Notes under the pieces: model-generated
Databases searched by the model: none
Told to the model about the DNA's origin: nothing
What the model saw: the letters and a program-made list of their open reading frames with translations, nothing else
DNA from: Hevea brasiliensis
Taxonomy: Eukaryota > Streptophyta > Magnoliopsida > Malpighiales > Euphorbiaceae
NCBI RefSeq assembly: GCF_030052815.1
Contig: NC_079493.1
Coordinates: 127,785,894 to 127,849,893, forward strand
DNA: 64,000 nt
Direction: 5' to 3'
Translations under genes and position numbers: made by a program
Shown here: positions 11,924 to 23,822 of the stretch, piece after piece
How positions within the stretch are numbered: position 1 is the first letter of the stretch
Layout: every line of letters begins with the position of its first letter

Positions 11924-12600
11924 CCTTCAAAATCAGATTATAAGAAAGTCAAGGCATGACAATAAATCAAATTAGAAAACTGGGAGGCAATTTCTCACAA
12001 CAGTAAATTCCAAACCAGACTTATTAAAAATTATTCAAATTTACGGCATCAAATGCACTCATAATTAAGATGAACTCTTCAAAATCACTATGTCACGTTC
12101 ATTGTCATCTTCAACAGAGACTGACAAAACAGAGAAAATTTTTGGACTTTCGATACTGAATTAAGTGCATGCTTTGATCAATAAATCAAGCAAAAAACAA
12201 AAGCAAAAACATTTATATGTTTCTTTTCCTACAATTGTGAGATTAAAGCCAAAACAAAATTGAAACAAAAGAAACAGAGCATAAGAACAGAACGATGGAA
12301 TGATCGCCACTGAAACACAGCCCAATTACATGACAAAAAGAGAATTCCAACATAAAATTCCTGGAATGAAATGGACAAATGGCAAAAAAGAGAGAGAAAG
12401 CAAAGAAAGCTAATAAAACCAAACCATTAAAAGAGTGAGAAAGAAGAGAATTGCGCAAAGATAGAAGTTATAGCGAGAGAGACCTTGCTTTTGCGATTAT
12501 TGGTTTCGCGGGTTGAGAATTGAGACTGTTAGGGTTTAAGATTTCTCTGGAAAGTTCGGCGATAAAAGACAAAGAGAAGGCATGGTAACGGAGGCTAGGA
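11924..12600 (-). other. Probable 5'UTR exon(s) and 5'UTR intron of the MATE gene
   Basis: Upstream of the ATG there is a possible acceptor (GAAG, exon from 11924) and further up a donor AAGCAAG|GT with the exon ending at 12484. This suggests a UTR intron of about 560 bp with the first exon between 12484 and roughly 12600. No start site or TATA box is clear. The interior (about 11925-12483) is AT-rich with no coding signal. Confidence 0.4.
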
Positions 12601-14349
12601 GAGGTTTATTGCCATGACGGGTACGAAGCGGGCGCTTGTTGTTTGTAAACTGAACACGGTAGACAGCTTCAAAGCCGTTTTACCATGTTTGGGAAAGAAG
12701 ATTTTATTCTTTTCGAGGCAAGGTGTGAATTTTTAAAGGTCTAGTTTGGGGCTACGGTGTGATAAAGAGAGAATGACATATAAATAATGTAATTAATTAT
12801 ATTTTAAATAATATTAAAATGGATGTTATATAATTTAAATTATTTAATTTATTATCACTATTAACACTACAATCCTCCCCTCATCCTACCACCGTTGCCT
12901 TCCCTCCTCACCCCCCATCCTGTCATCGCTGTTACTACCTCCACCCATCTTACCACCGTCGTTACTATTTAACTTTCATAACCATCATAATTTATCACTA
13001 ATTTATTATTGATAATATTAAATTAAAATAATATTTAATAAAATAATATTATATATTAAATTTTATTACTAATTTAATTACATTCCCCCCATACATGTAT
13101 AAGTGTGCTCAAATAAACTTGAAATTGTAGTAGTTATTGCATTACGTTTTTGTGTTTCTAAATAGAATAATGTAATACTTAATACATTATAATTTTAATT
13201 TTATTATATAGTTAATTATATTCTATTGCATTACATTGATTTTTTTTTTAAATAAAGTCAAAATTTTAGAGATTTTAAAATTTTTACCTTTGAAGCCCAT
13301 TAAATAGATGGATTAGGATTGTTTTAGTTGTTTGTTTGTTAAACTAAAGATAACTAGTTATTTTTTCAGCTTATTGCATGGGCTATTAATTATTTTATTT
13401 AATAATATAATCTAATATTTATTTTTATATATTTTATATTTTTAAAATTATATTATATAATTTTATTAATAATAAAAAATTTTAATTACTTATATTAAAT
13501 ATAATTTAAATTTGTATTAAAATTTAAAATAATTATATGTCTATCAAAATCAAATTATATTTTTATTTATTAAAAGTTTATTAATTATTTTCTTATAAAT
13601 ATTTTTTCATAAAAATATGATAATATAATATCTTTATAATATTAAAAAAGTTCATGTATAATTAAAATATATATATATTTATATTAGCAAATGTAGTAAT
13701 AAGTATGCTGAAAGATATTGCCCTAATTAAATCTTATGTTAATATTCAAGAAATAATAACAAAAAAATAAAAAATCATAATCATTGAAATTTTGATAATA
13801 ACAAAAAATATAAAAAGTCATAATCATTGAAATTTTGATAAGTGAAAATGAGAACAATTTTAATAATCCCTACATCTAGTATTCAAGAGAAGTGAGTAAT
13901 GAATTTCATTTTATGTATTAATGAATAAATTTTTTAGTAACGGCTAATATAATTTTCCAACAACAACAGTTGATATAATTTTTTAGTAGCAGTTGATATA
14001 ATTTTTTGAATTAAATAATACTCCATGTAATAATTTTTTAAGTTAATTAATATGCTATGTGGTGATTTTTTTTAATAGCAGCTTATATAATTTTATAATA
14101 GTTGCTTGATATAATTTTGTAATAGTGTTGATATAATTTTGGATATGATATAAATTTTTAATAACATCACATATAATTTTGAAATAGTTGTTGATATAAT
14201 TTTGTAAAAATATAAGTTTGTATTTAATATAATTTTTAATAGTAGCTAATATAATTATATCATTATATTATTTTTTTAAAATTGATTAATATGTCACACA
14301 ATAATTTTGTTTTTTAATAACAGCTAGCATGATTTTTTATCTAGTAATA
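12601..14349. other. AT-rich intergenic DNA with decayed short repeats
   Basis: No coding potential. A C-rich pocket near 12870-12960 interrupts very AT-rich sequence. Two copies of about 48 bp (…CATAATCATTGAAATTTTGATAA…) lie at about 13752-13845. From about 13925 to 14340 a loose 30-45 bp unit recurs, built on TAATAGCAGCTGATATAATTTT. This looks like an old satellite-like tract. Confidence 0.6.
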
Positions 14350-15658
14350 GTGACATGAAAGGACCTTAGGCAGTGTGTGTACTTATGTGCATGGAATTTA
14401 AAAACGAAAAAAAAAATATATAGTTGTAGCAGAAATCCCCAAGTCCGCCACCCCCCCCCCCCTAATTGTCTCTCCTCTACCTACCTTTTTCTTTCTTTTT
14501 CTCCTTTTTCTTTCTAGTAAGCCACCCAACCAACACCAACCGATGAGTCCCAAACCTCTCCTGCACTAATCGATGATGGTGTCAGCTGCGGCAGGGACCC
14601 AGTATCCGGCCAGCAATGTGCAGGACAAAGAGAGAGAGGGGAGTTCATGCACATGAGGCATCAACTTTGGAGCGTTATTCCGGTGCCGTCTAATGGGATT
14701 TTTCAACCATCTTGGTGGCACTGGAATCCTTGTCAACCCAGCTTCAAAACCCAACCAACCTCACCGGAAATGGTGGCTAGAGGAGAGAGAAAATAGGCAT
14801 TTTCAAGCTTTATGGTCATATTCCGATCAATCCGAATATCAAATTGGCGATTCGAGACCACCTTTGAGCTTAGCACCTCGAAACCCTCGAGATGGGACTA
14901 ACTTTGCTCCCATCAAACACCGTTTGAAAAAGATAATCATCAAACAATTCAGATCGCTCGATGAGATTTTTAAGCCTTTTCGATTTTCGTAAATTTAATA
15001 TAATCATATAATAATTATTAACAATATATGGATTTCTTTTAGATGTAATTTGATTGGTAATGGCTCACCGAACTCAGGACCGAGTTTTTTGGCCCGATCC
15101 AGGTGTCTGACAGGTTGTCCCTAAAAGGAGTCGTATTTACAGTCAATCTTAAGGTTTTCAGACATTTCATATGCATTCCAGATAGCAAAATTTACAAGAT
15201 AGTCTCTAACTCAAGTTGTATAGTTTTTATCCTTGTTTTGAGCTAGATGTTTAATTAGTAAAATATTCGTGGCTTAGAAAAGTTAAGTAAAATAAATTTA
15301 ATTATCATAAGGATTATGTAAATGACCTCCAGGAATATTTTTAAAGTTTTTGAAGTGCTGAAAATAATTATTGGACTGTAGAGGAGTTAGAAACTCGAGC
15401 TAGAGATTTGAGATTTGGACTTAAATTAGGCTTTTCTAGGCCTTGGATGGCTATTATAATTATTATTATGGGCCTAAGGCTCTGTATTATTGCCTTTGGT
15501 TGAGTTTTCTTGCAGGGGTTAAATCTAGTTATAGGGAAGACTCTGTCGAAATTTCGAGAAGACTTTAGAATTTATTTTGGCAAGACTTTAGGATATATTC
15601 TTACTTTTATAGTTTGAATTAATTAGTTAATTTTATTAGTCTTTTGATAGAGGTTAAT

Positions 15659-15670
15659 GTTTATAAATAG
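15659..15670 (+). promoter_or_regulatory. TATA box of the probable LTR promoter
   Basis: TTTATAAATAGG, a good plant TATA box in the middle of the probable plus-strand LTR; it sets the orientation proposed for that LTR. Confidence 0.45.
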
Positions 15671-16431
15671 GTGATCGGTGCCAGCCGTCTTCTCCTTCTA
15701 ACCGGACCAGCTATAATCAAGTCTATCAGTCTGTAAGTTAGATATTGATTACTTTTATAATTTCAATATTATTTATATATCTAGCATGTTCATGCATTTT
15801 ATAAATATTTACTTATTTATGCATATAACTAGTTGAAATATGTTAGGGGTATTCATGTTGTCACACCTTACCCCTCTGTAAGGCATAACATAATCCTGTA
15901 GAATACCTAATGAACTACTGAACTTCACCTACCGATAACTCATTAAGTACCCTAAAAGGGATTTTAAAATAATTTTCTTACTTTTGTTAAGTGGTGAGCA
16001 TTTTCTAATTGGTATCAAAACACTTAATTAAAGTTGAAAGCTAGTTGAAAATTTTGGACCATTTTATTTTTTCGCAAATTTTATAAAAATTTCGACAGAG
16101 TGCCGTCTGTATTTTGAGAAAACAGTTCTTCAAATACCTGTAAAAAGCACTTCCAATAATTTTTCTCAATAACTTCTTCAAATTCACAATCAATCTCAAT
16201 CAATTTCTCAAGTTTCAAAATTCAACAATCCTCATTTCTCAATTTCCAAAAATCAGTAATCAACAAAATACTATCAATCAATTTCATTCATCTTTCATAA
16301 AAGATAAACAATTTATATATACATCATACTAAAAATTTACATCAGGAAAATATAAACTAAAATTTATTACAACTTTATAAAAATTTTATACAAGCTGTTT
16401 AAGACCCATTTTTACATGTCCATACATTTAT

Positions 16432-19400
16432 TGTAACATCCTCCCGGTAGCAACTCCGTACAGTCTACTGTTCCGGTGACCGGTGTTGGTCCGAACAGCT
16501 AAAACGTCTGGAAAAATATTTAAACTAAAGTCAGGAATCATAATTAACTCAAATATTAACAAGAAAATTTTAGTAAAAATTTTAGAAATAAAATAGAACC
16601 AAGTTAAATGAGCCGGTGCCCAAGCAAGGGGTAACTCAGAGGGAAGTTGCGGTTCTCGCAACGAGGAGCCCTAGACCCGGGGGAAAAATTATAAAATAAT
16701 TATTGGGACTCCAGAGAAGGGTCATTGAGGTTCCTATGGTATTAGAATGCCAAGAAAATATTTAGAAAAATTTTTCAATCAGTACAGACAATTTTGGCCC
16801 GTTGAGCCAAACGGAGGGCATTTTGGTCATTTCGCCTTCAGAGGTGATTTTTGGCCGACTTGTCCAGTTGAATAAATAATTATTATGATCTAAAATATGA
16901 ATAAATATTGCTAAAAATTAAATTAAAAATGAATAGAAAAGAAAGAAAAGGAAAATGACTTAAAGGCTTAATTATGACATCACCATGATGTCATTTAAGT
17001 GCCCTCCACTAATCACCATTCAACAACACAATAAAGACTCTTTAAAAAGAGAAAAATGACAAATGAAGAAACAAATTTTCTGATTCTTCTTCTTCATTTG
17101 GATGTGAACCTCTTCCATAGCTAAGTATATTCAAGCTTTTCAAAGCTTGATTCACCCATTTCTACCCAACAAAATTATAACCTAGCTTCACAAAAAATTA
17201 ACCTAGCAACTTGAGCAACCTCTAGGCAGCCAAAAGAGGAAGAAAGAAAGGAGTTTGGGTGGCTGGAAATTCTGCCCCATTCAAGGTTAGTGCACATATA
17301 CACCTAAAGCTCTTTATTTCTATGTTAAAGACTTGAAATAAGTAAGGATTTGTAACTAAAATGAATAAAAACTATGTGTATGTATGCCATCAATTTCGGC
17401 AGCCCTAAAGAAGGGATGAGAGTGATTGTTTTGATGGACTTTAAGTGGACTAAAGATCATGATTAAAGAATATATGCATGTGATAATGAATTAGTGAGTT
17501 AAACTAAGGTAATATGGGTGAAACTTGAACTTGGGCTAGGGTTTGGAAGTGAAAAATTTGATTTGGCTTATGAAATGGTTAAAGAACATTCTAATGGTCA
17601 ATTAGTGACCATTTGAGGCATGTTGACCATAATTTGAGGTGCATTAGAGTGTTACAAACTGAAATGGTAGGCTGCCTTGTGAGTGCAAAGAGGTGGCTAG
17701 AATCAGTCCACTTGGACTGCCATATCCTTGGCTGTGTTGGTCCAATTGGTGTTTGGCCAATTGGACATGAAACTAGCCTTATAATGGCACATTTTTGCTG
17801 AAGAAACCATGCCCAAAAGACCAAAGCAAGAGGACCAAAAGTTGGCCCCAATCCGGATACCCTGCAAACAGCCCCTGCATAATGACCAAATGAACAGTAA
17901 CTGTTCATTTGGCCATAACTCACTGTAGATATGGTCAATTGACCTGAAATTTTTACAGCAACAAGATAAGATATAAACAAACAACTTTCATGAAGAAACC
18001 TACCCCAAATTATGCCATTAACCATTCAAATTATTGAGCAAAGTTAAGTTATCAAACCTGTAACTCTGCAGATTTTATTTGAGCAGTAATGTTTGGATGA
18101 CTATAACTCTCTCTAGAAAACTCGGATTTAGGTGATTCTTGAACTGATGGAAACCTAAGGCATGGTAGAACATTTCATATGAAGAAAGTTAGACCAAATT
18201 ATGAACTTAACTTGGTCAAATTACTGACCAAAGTTAGACCAAAATCTGCCAAAATCCAAAATTTCAGCATGAACAGTATACGTGAACAGTAAACTTATTT
18301 TGGCCATAACTTGAGCTACAAAACTCCAAATAAGTGATTCAAAAAAATAAATTCAACTAGACAAAATAAGGAACAACTTTCATGTTTACCATTTCCTCAA
18401 ATTCCCAATCGAATAAAGGCTTAATGGAACAAGAAAGTTAAGCTTTAAAAACTGAAAATTTTGTTTCCCTTGGTTTAAGCCTAGAAATGGTAATGGTGAT
18501 CACTTCCAACAAGTTTTAAATGAAAAATGTGGTATGTTTGAAGTGCCAAAGTCAAGGTACCTACTTTCTATGCAAAAGTCAACTTTCTTGTTGACCAATG
18601 AAATGAATAGTGACACCAAAAGTTAAAATTCAAAGATTGAAGAATTTTAAAGTATCAAATGCCCTAGTATACCTAACAAGATTGGTTTGGATAGTTTGGC
18701 ATGCCAATAGGGTATTGTTTTAGCAAGATCTTGCGAAAGGCTTTATGCCTGTATTCATGGCTTTATGCCCGTATTCATGGCTTTTATGCCCGTATTCATG
18801 GCTTTTATGCCCGATTATGTGATATCATGGCTTTTTAGCCATACTGACTGCATACGTGGTAGACGTTCTGCGTCCCATGGTATGACGGCCCGAGGCACCG
18901 CGGTGTCCAGTGCCAACGACCCGTTATCCACCCAATCGTCCAAAGATAGGTTACTTGGGCATAGAAAAGTATAAGCGTGGTTGCCGATTATTAAAGAAAA
19001 TACGAAAATTAAGTATCAGGAATGATTACAAAAATACAAAGAAGCTCAAGATCATGAAGAAAATAATTAACGAAATGCATGAAGAAGTTAATATCATAAA
19101 ACATGATTAGCCCTCGACTAAACAATAAGTTAGTAATTAGTCAATTCTTATGAACACAATAGCAAGGAAATTATTATTTTTATTTGCATATATTATATTT
19201 TCTTATATTATTGGCACCACTAAGCTTTATGCTTAGCGCGTCGCTTTTGCAACGCGTAGGTACTGAAGATTTGGACAGAGGGCTCGGTAGACCACAGATT
19301 GGGTAAGGCCATTCACGCTCGCATAGCGTCCGTGTCACCTCACAGACTACAATTGCATTGGTAGGACACTAGGTCCCATTTTGTATTTTGAGATTTTTGT

Positions 19401-19941
19401 AAATTTGATAATTAAACTCTTATTTTATCATATATATTTGAACAAATGTAATATAATTTTGTATTAATGTAAGTACTTGTAACTTGTGATTATAAATCAC
19501 ATGTGAGAATTTATTTATGATTTGAGTCTAATGATGATGTGAAATGACAAATAGAGGAATCGTTAAGAAATTGTCAGAACTTGATGTGATACAAAATGTG
19601 AATTGTATATGAGTACCATGAGATGAATGATTGAGAAATAAATGAAATTGATGAAATTATTCTGAGACTTTGTTGATAATTGGAGTTGGGATTGATTGAA
19701 TATGATCATAGGACGTGTTTTTCACAGTTCAAGAACTGCTTTCTCCATTTTTAGCCAGATTCACTGATTTTCTATAAAATTTTCTAACCTCAAATAAATT
19801 ACAATTTCAATAAATGAATTATATTTCACAAATTATTTTCAAAAACTATGATAAAAATGAATTAAGATAAAATAGAGTGCTCCGGCACACTGAGTGGCAT
19901 AACTTGCTCGGCTACACTGTAGTCGTGTAAGGGATGTCACA
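16432..19941 (+). repeat. 5' LTR (3510 bp) of the minimal-interior element
   Basis: Aligns end to end with 20296-23822. Differences are mostly point changes and small indels, including four versus five copies of a tandem unit of about 21 bp. Reading frames inside it are incidental. Confidence 0.93.
18739..18819 (+). repeat. Tandem repeat of about 21 bp in the 5' LTR, four units
   Basis: Unit GGCTTTATGCCCGTATTCAT, last unit truncated at CCCGATTATG. The equivalent tract in the 3' LTR has five units. Confidence 0.92.
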
Positions 19942-19946
19942 TTTAG

Positions 19947-19958
19947 TGGTATCAGAGC
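19947..19958 (+). other. Primer-binding site of the minimal-interior element
   Basis: TGGTATCAGAGC five bases after the 5' LTR end. Confidence 0.9.
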
Positions 19959-20280
19959 GCGGTTTAGGCGTTTCTGGACCTAGATAGACTGCATATCATG
20001 CATTGCATTCATAAGAGTCGAGGTGACACTATTGCAGATCTGTATTTCCTGTTTATTTTAGGTTAGGGTATGGAATAAGAGAGTGAAGAGACAATGAGAT
20101 AGCGAATGGAAATAAGGAGGAGACTATATTTAAGATGAAAAAGGATGAGTACATAACTGTTTGAGGATAGGATTGAGACTAGGAGAAAGTGAAGTATGAT
20201 AACATGGAAAGGTGAAGAAATAAGGAGGCAATAGCTCCTCGACTATTTACACCGGATAAATTTCGAGGACGAAATTTAAA

Positions 20281-20295
20281 TAAGAGTGGAAGAGT
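20281..20295 (+). other. Polypurine tract of the minimal-interior element
   Basis: Purine-rich AAGAGTGGAAGAG directly before the 3' LTR, just downstream of the GAGGACGAAATTT relic. Confidence 0.8.
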
Positions 20296-23200
20296 TGTAA
20301 CATCCTCCCGGTAGCAACTCCATACAGTCTACTGTTCCGGTGACCGGTGTCGGTCCGGACAGCTAAAACGTCCGGAAAAATATTTAAACTAAAGTCAGGA
20401 ACCATAATTAACTCAAATATTAACAAGAAAAATTTAGTAAAAATTTTAGAAATAAAATAGAACCAAGTTAAATGAGCCGGTGCCCAAGCGAGGGGTAACT
20501 CAGAGGGAAGTTGCGGTTCTCGCAACGAAGAGCCCTAGACCCGGGGGAAAAATTATAAAATAATTATTGGGACTCCATAGAAGGGTCATTGAGGTTCCTA
20601 TGGCATTAGAATGCCAAGAAAATATTTAGAAAAATTTTTCAATCGGTACAGACAATTTTGGCCCGTTGAGCCAAACGGAGGGTATTTTGGTCATTTCGCC
20701 TTCAGAGGTGATTTTTGGCCGACTTGTCCAGTTGAGTAAATAATTATTATGATCTAAAATATGAATAAATATTGCTAAAAATTAAATTAAAAATGAATAG
20801 AAAAGAAAGAAAAAGAAAATGACTTAAAGGCTTAATTATGACATCACCATGATGTCATTTAAGTGCCCTCCACTAATCACCATTCAACAACACAATAAAG
20901 ACTCTTTAAAAAGAGAAAAATGACAAATGAAGAAACAAATTTTCTGGTTCTTCTTCTTCATTTGGATGTGAACCTCTTCCATAGCTAAGTATATTCAAGC
21001 TTTTCAAAGCTTGATTCACCCATTTCTACCCAACAAAATTATAACCTAGCTTCACAAAAAATTAACCTAGCAACTTGAGCAACCTCTAGGAAGCCAAAAG
21101 AGGAAGAAAGAAAGGAGTTTTGGTGGCTGGAAATTCTGCCCCATTCAAGGTTAGTGCACATATACACCTAAAGCTCTTTATTTCTATGTTAAAGACTTGA
21201 AATAAGTAAGGATTTGTAACTAAAATGAATAAAAACTATGTGTATGTATGCCATCAATTTCGGCAGCCCTAAAGAAGGGATGAGAGTGATTGTTTTGATG
21301 GACTTTAAGTGGACTAAAGATCATGATTAAAGAATATATGCATGTGATAATGAATTAGTGAGTTAAACTAAGGTAATATGGGTGAAACTTGAACTTGGGC
21401 TAGGGTTTGGAAGTGAAAAATTTGATTTGGCTTATGAAATGGTTAAAGAACATTCTAATGGTCAATTAGTGACCATTTGAGGTATGTTGACCATAATTTG
21501 AGGTGCATTAGAGTGTTACAAACTAAAATGGTAGGCTGCCTTGTGAGTGCAGCAGGGTGGCTAGAATTGCAGTCCACTTGGACTGCCATATCCTTGGTTG
21601 TGTTGGTCCAATTGGTGTTTGGCCAATTGGACATGAAACTAGCCTTATAATGGCACATTTTTGCTGAAGAAACCATGCCCAAAAGACCAAAGCAAGAGGA
21701 CCAAAAGTTGGCCCCAATCCGGATACCTGCAAACGACCTGAGAATGACCAAATGAATAAGAATCGCTCATTTGGCCATAACTCACTGTAGATATGGTCAA
21801 TTGACCTGAAATTTTTACAGCAACAAGATAAGATATAAACAAACAACTTTTATGAAGAAACCTACTCCAAATTATGCCATTAACCATTCAAATTATTGAG
21901 CAAAGTTAAGTTATCAAACCTGCAACTCTGCAGATTTCATTTGAGCAGTAATGTTTGGATGACTATAACTCTCTCTAGAAAACTCGGATTTAGGCGATTC
22001 TTGAACTGATGGAAACCTAAGGCATGGTAGAACATTTCATATGAAGAAAGTTAGACCAAATTATGAACTTAACTTGGTCAAATTACTGACCAAAGTTGGA
22101 CCAAAATCTGCCAAAACCCAAAATTTCAGCATGAACAGTACATGTGAACAGTAAACTTATTTTGGCCATAACTTGAGCTACAAAACTCCAAATGGAGTGA
22201 TTAAAAAAAATAAATTCAACTAGACAAAATAAGGAACAACTTTCATGTTTACCATTTCCTCAAATTCCCAATGTAATAAAGCTTAATGGAACAAGAAAGT
22301 TAAGCTTTAAAATCAAAATTTTGTTTCCCTTGGTTTAAGCCTAGAAATGGTAATGGTGATCACTTCCAACAAGTTTTAAATGAAAAATGTGGTATGTTTG
22401 AAGTGCCAAAGTCAAGGTACCTACTTTCTATGCAAAAGTCAACTTTCTTGTTGACCAATGAAATGAATAGTGACACCAAAAGTTAAAATTCAAAGATTGA
22501 AGAATTTTAAAGTATCAAATGCCCTAGTATACCTAACAAGATTGGTTTGGATAGTTTGGCATGCCAATAGTGTATTGTTTTAGCAGTACTGCGAAAGGCT
22601 TTATGCCTGTATTCATGGCTTTATGCCTGTATTCATGGCTTTATGCCCGTATTCATGGCTTTTATGCCCGTATTCATGGCTTTTATGCCCGATTATGTGA
22701 TATCATGGCTTTTTAGCCATACTGATTGCATACGTGGTAGATGTTCTGCGTCCCATGGTATGACGGCCCGAGGCATCATGGTGTCCAGGTTAACGACTGT
22801 TATCCATCCAATCGTCCAAAGATAGGTTACTTGGGCATGGAAAAGTATAACTGTGGTTGCACTGATTATTAAAGAAAATACGAAAATTAAGTATCAGGAA
22901 TGATTACAAAAATACAAAGAAGCTCAAGATCATGAAGAAAATAATTAACGAAATGCATGAAGAAGTTAATATCATAAAACATGATTAGCCCTCGACTAAA
23001 CAATAAGTTAGTAATTAGTCAATTCTTATGAACACAATAGCAAGGAAATTATTATTTTTATTTGCATATATTATATTTTCTTATATTATTGGCACCACTA
23101 AGCTTTATGCTTAGCGCGTCGCTTTTGCAACGCGTAGGTACTGAAGATTTGGACAGAGGGCCCGGTAGACCACAGATTGGGTAAGGCCATTCACAGTTCT

Positions 23201-23822
23201 GCATAGCGTCCGTGTCACCTCACAGACTACAGTGCATTGGTAGGACACTAGGTCCCATTTTGTATTTTGAGATTTTTGTAAATTTGGTAATTAAACTCTT
23301 ATTTTATCATATATATTTGAACAAATGTAATATAATTTTGTATTAATGTAAGTACTTGTAACTTGTGATTATAAATCACATGTGAGAATTTATTTATGAT
23401 TTGAGTCTAATGATGATGTGAAATGACAAATAGAGGAATCGTTAAGAAATTGCTGTAACTTGATGTGATACAAAATGTGAATTGTATATGAGTACCATGA
23501 GATGAATGATTGAGAAATAAATGAAATTGATGAAATTATTCTGAGACTTTGTTGATAATTGGAGTTGGGATTGATTGAATATGATCATAGGAAGTTTTTC
23601 ACAGGTTCCGAAGAACTGTTTTCTCCATTTTTAGCCAGACTACATGATTTTCTATAAAATTTTCGGAACCTCAAATAAATTACAATTTCAATAAATGAAT
23701 TATATTTCACAAATTATTTTCAAAAACTATGATAAAAATGAATTAAGATAAAATAGAGTGCTCCGGCACACTGAGTGGCATAACTTGCTCGGCTACACTG
23801 TAGTCGGGTAAGGGGTGTCACA
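20296..23822 (+). repeat. 3' LTR (3527 bp) of the minimal-interior element
   Basis: Begins TGTAACATCC directly after the purine tract and ends GGGGTGTCACA before the duplication TTTAT. Confidence 0.93.
22596..22698 (+). repeat. Tandem repeat of about 21 bp in the 3' LTR, five units
   Basis: Same unit as at 18739, with one extra copy of the CCTGTATTCAT variant at the left. The extra unit must have been gained or lost after insertion, since the two LTRs start identical. Confidence 0.92.

Larger units (their letters stand above)
16432..23822 (+). mobile_element. LTR element with two 3.5-kb LTRs and a 354-bp non-coding interior
   Basis: A 7391-bp element flanked by the perfect duplication TTTAT (16427-16431 and 23823-23827). 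Both LTRs start TGTAACATCC and end TGTCACA. The interior (19942-20295) has a primer site TGGTATCAGAGC and a 3' purine tract but no gag or pol. Just before the tract, TTTCGAGGACGAAATTT resembles the end of gypsy (Tekay/chromovirus-type) polyproteins, suggesting descent from such an element by internal deletion. It must rely on proteins from another element. Confidence 0.93.

Noticed and set aside
12760..13260. Possible MITE with AT-rich inverted ends
   Set aside because: The apparent inverted repeats (AATGTAATTAATTATA types) are weak and low-complexity, with no convincing target duplication.
14693..14992. 99-codon plus-strand frame starting MGFFNHLGGT
   Set aside because: Single frame in LTR-like sequence, no recognisable domain, and no splice or promoter context supporting a gene.
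17591..18025. 144-codon minus-strand reading frame
   Set aside because: Lies within a long LTR, has no domain, and is broken into different frames in the paired LTR at 21455-21887.
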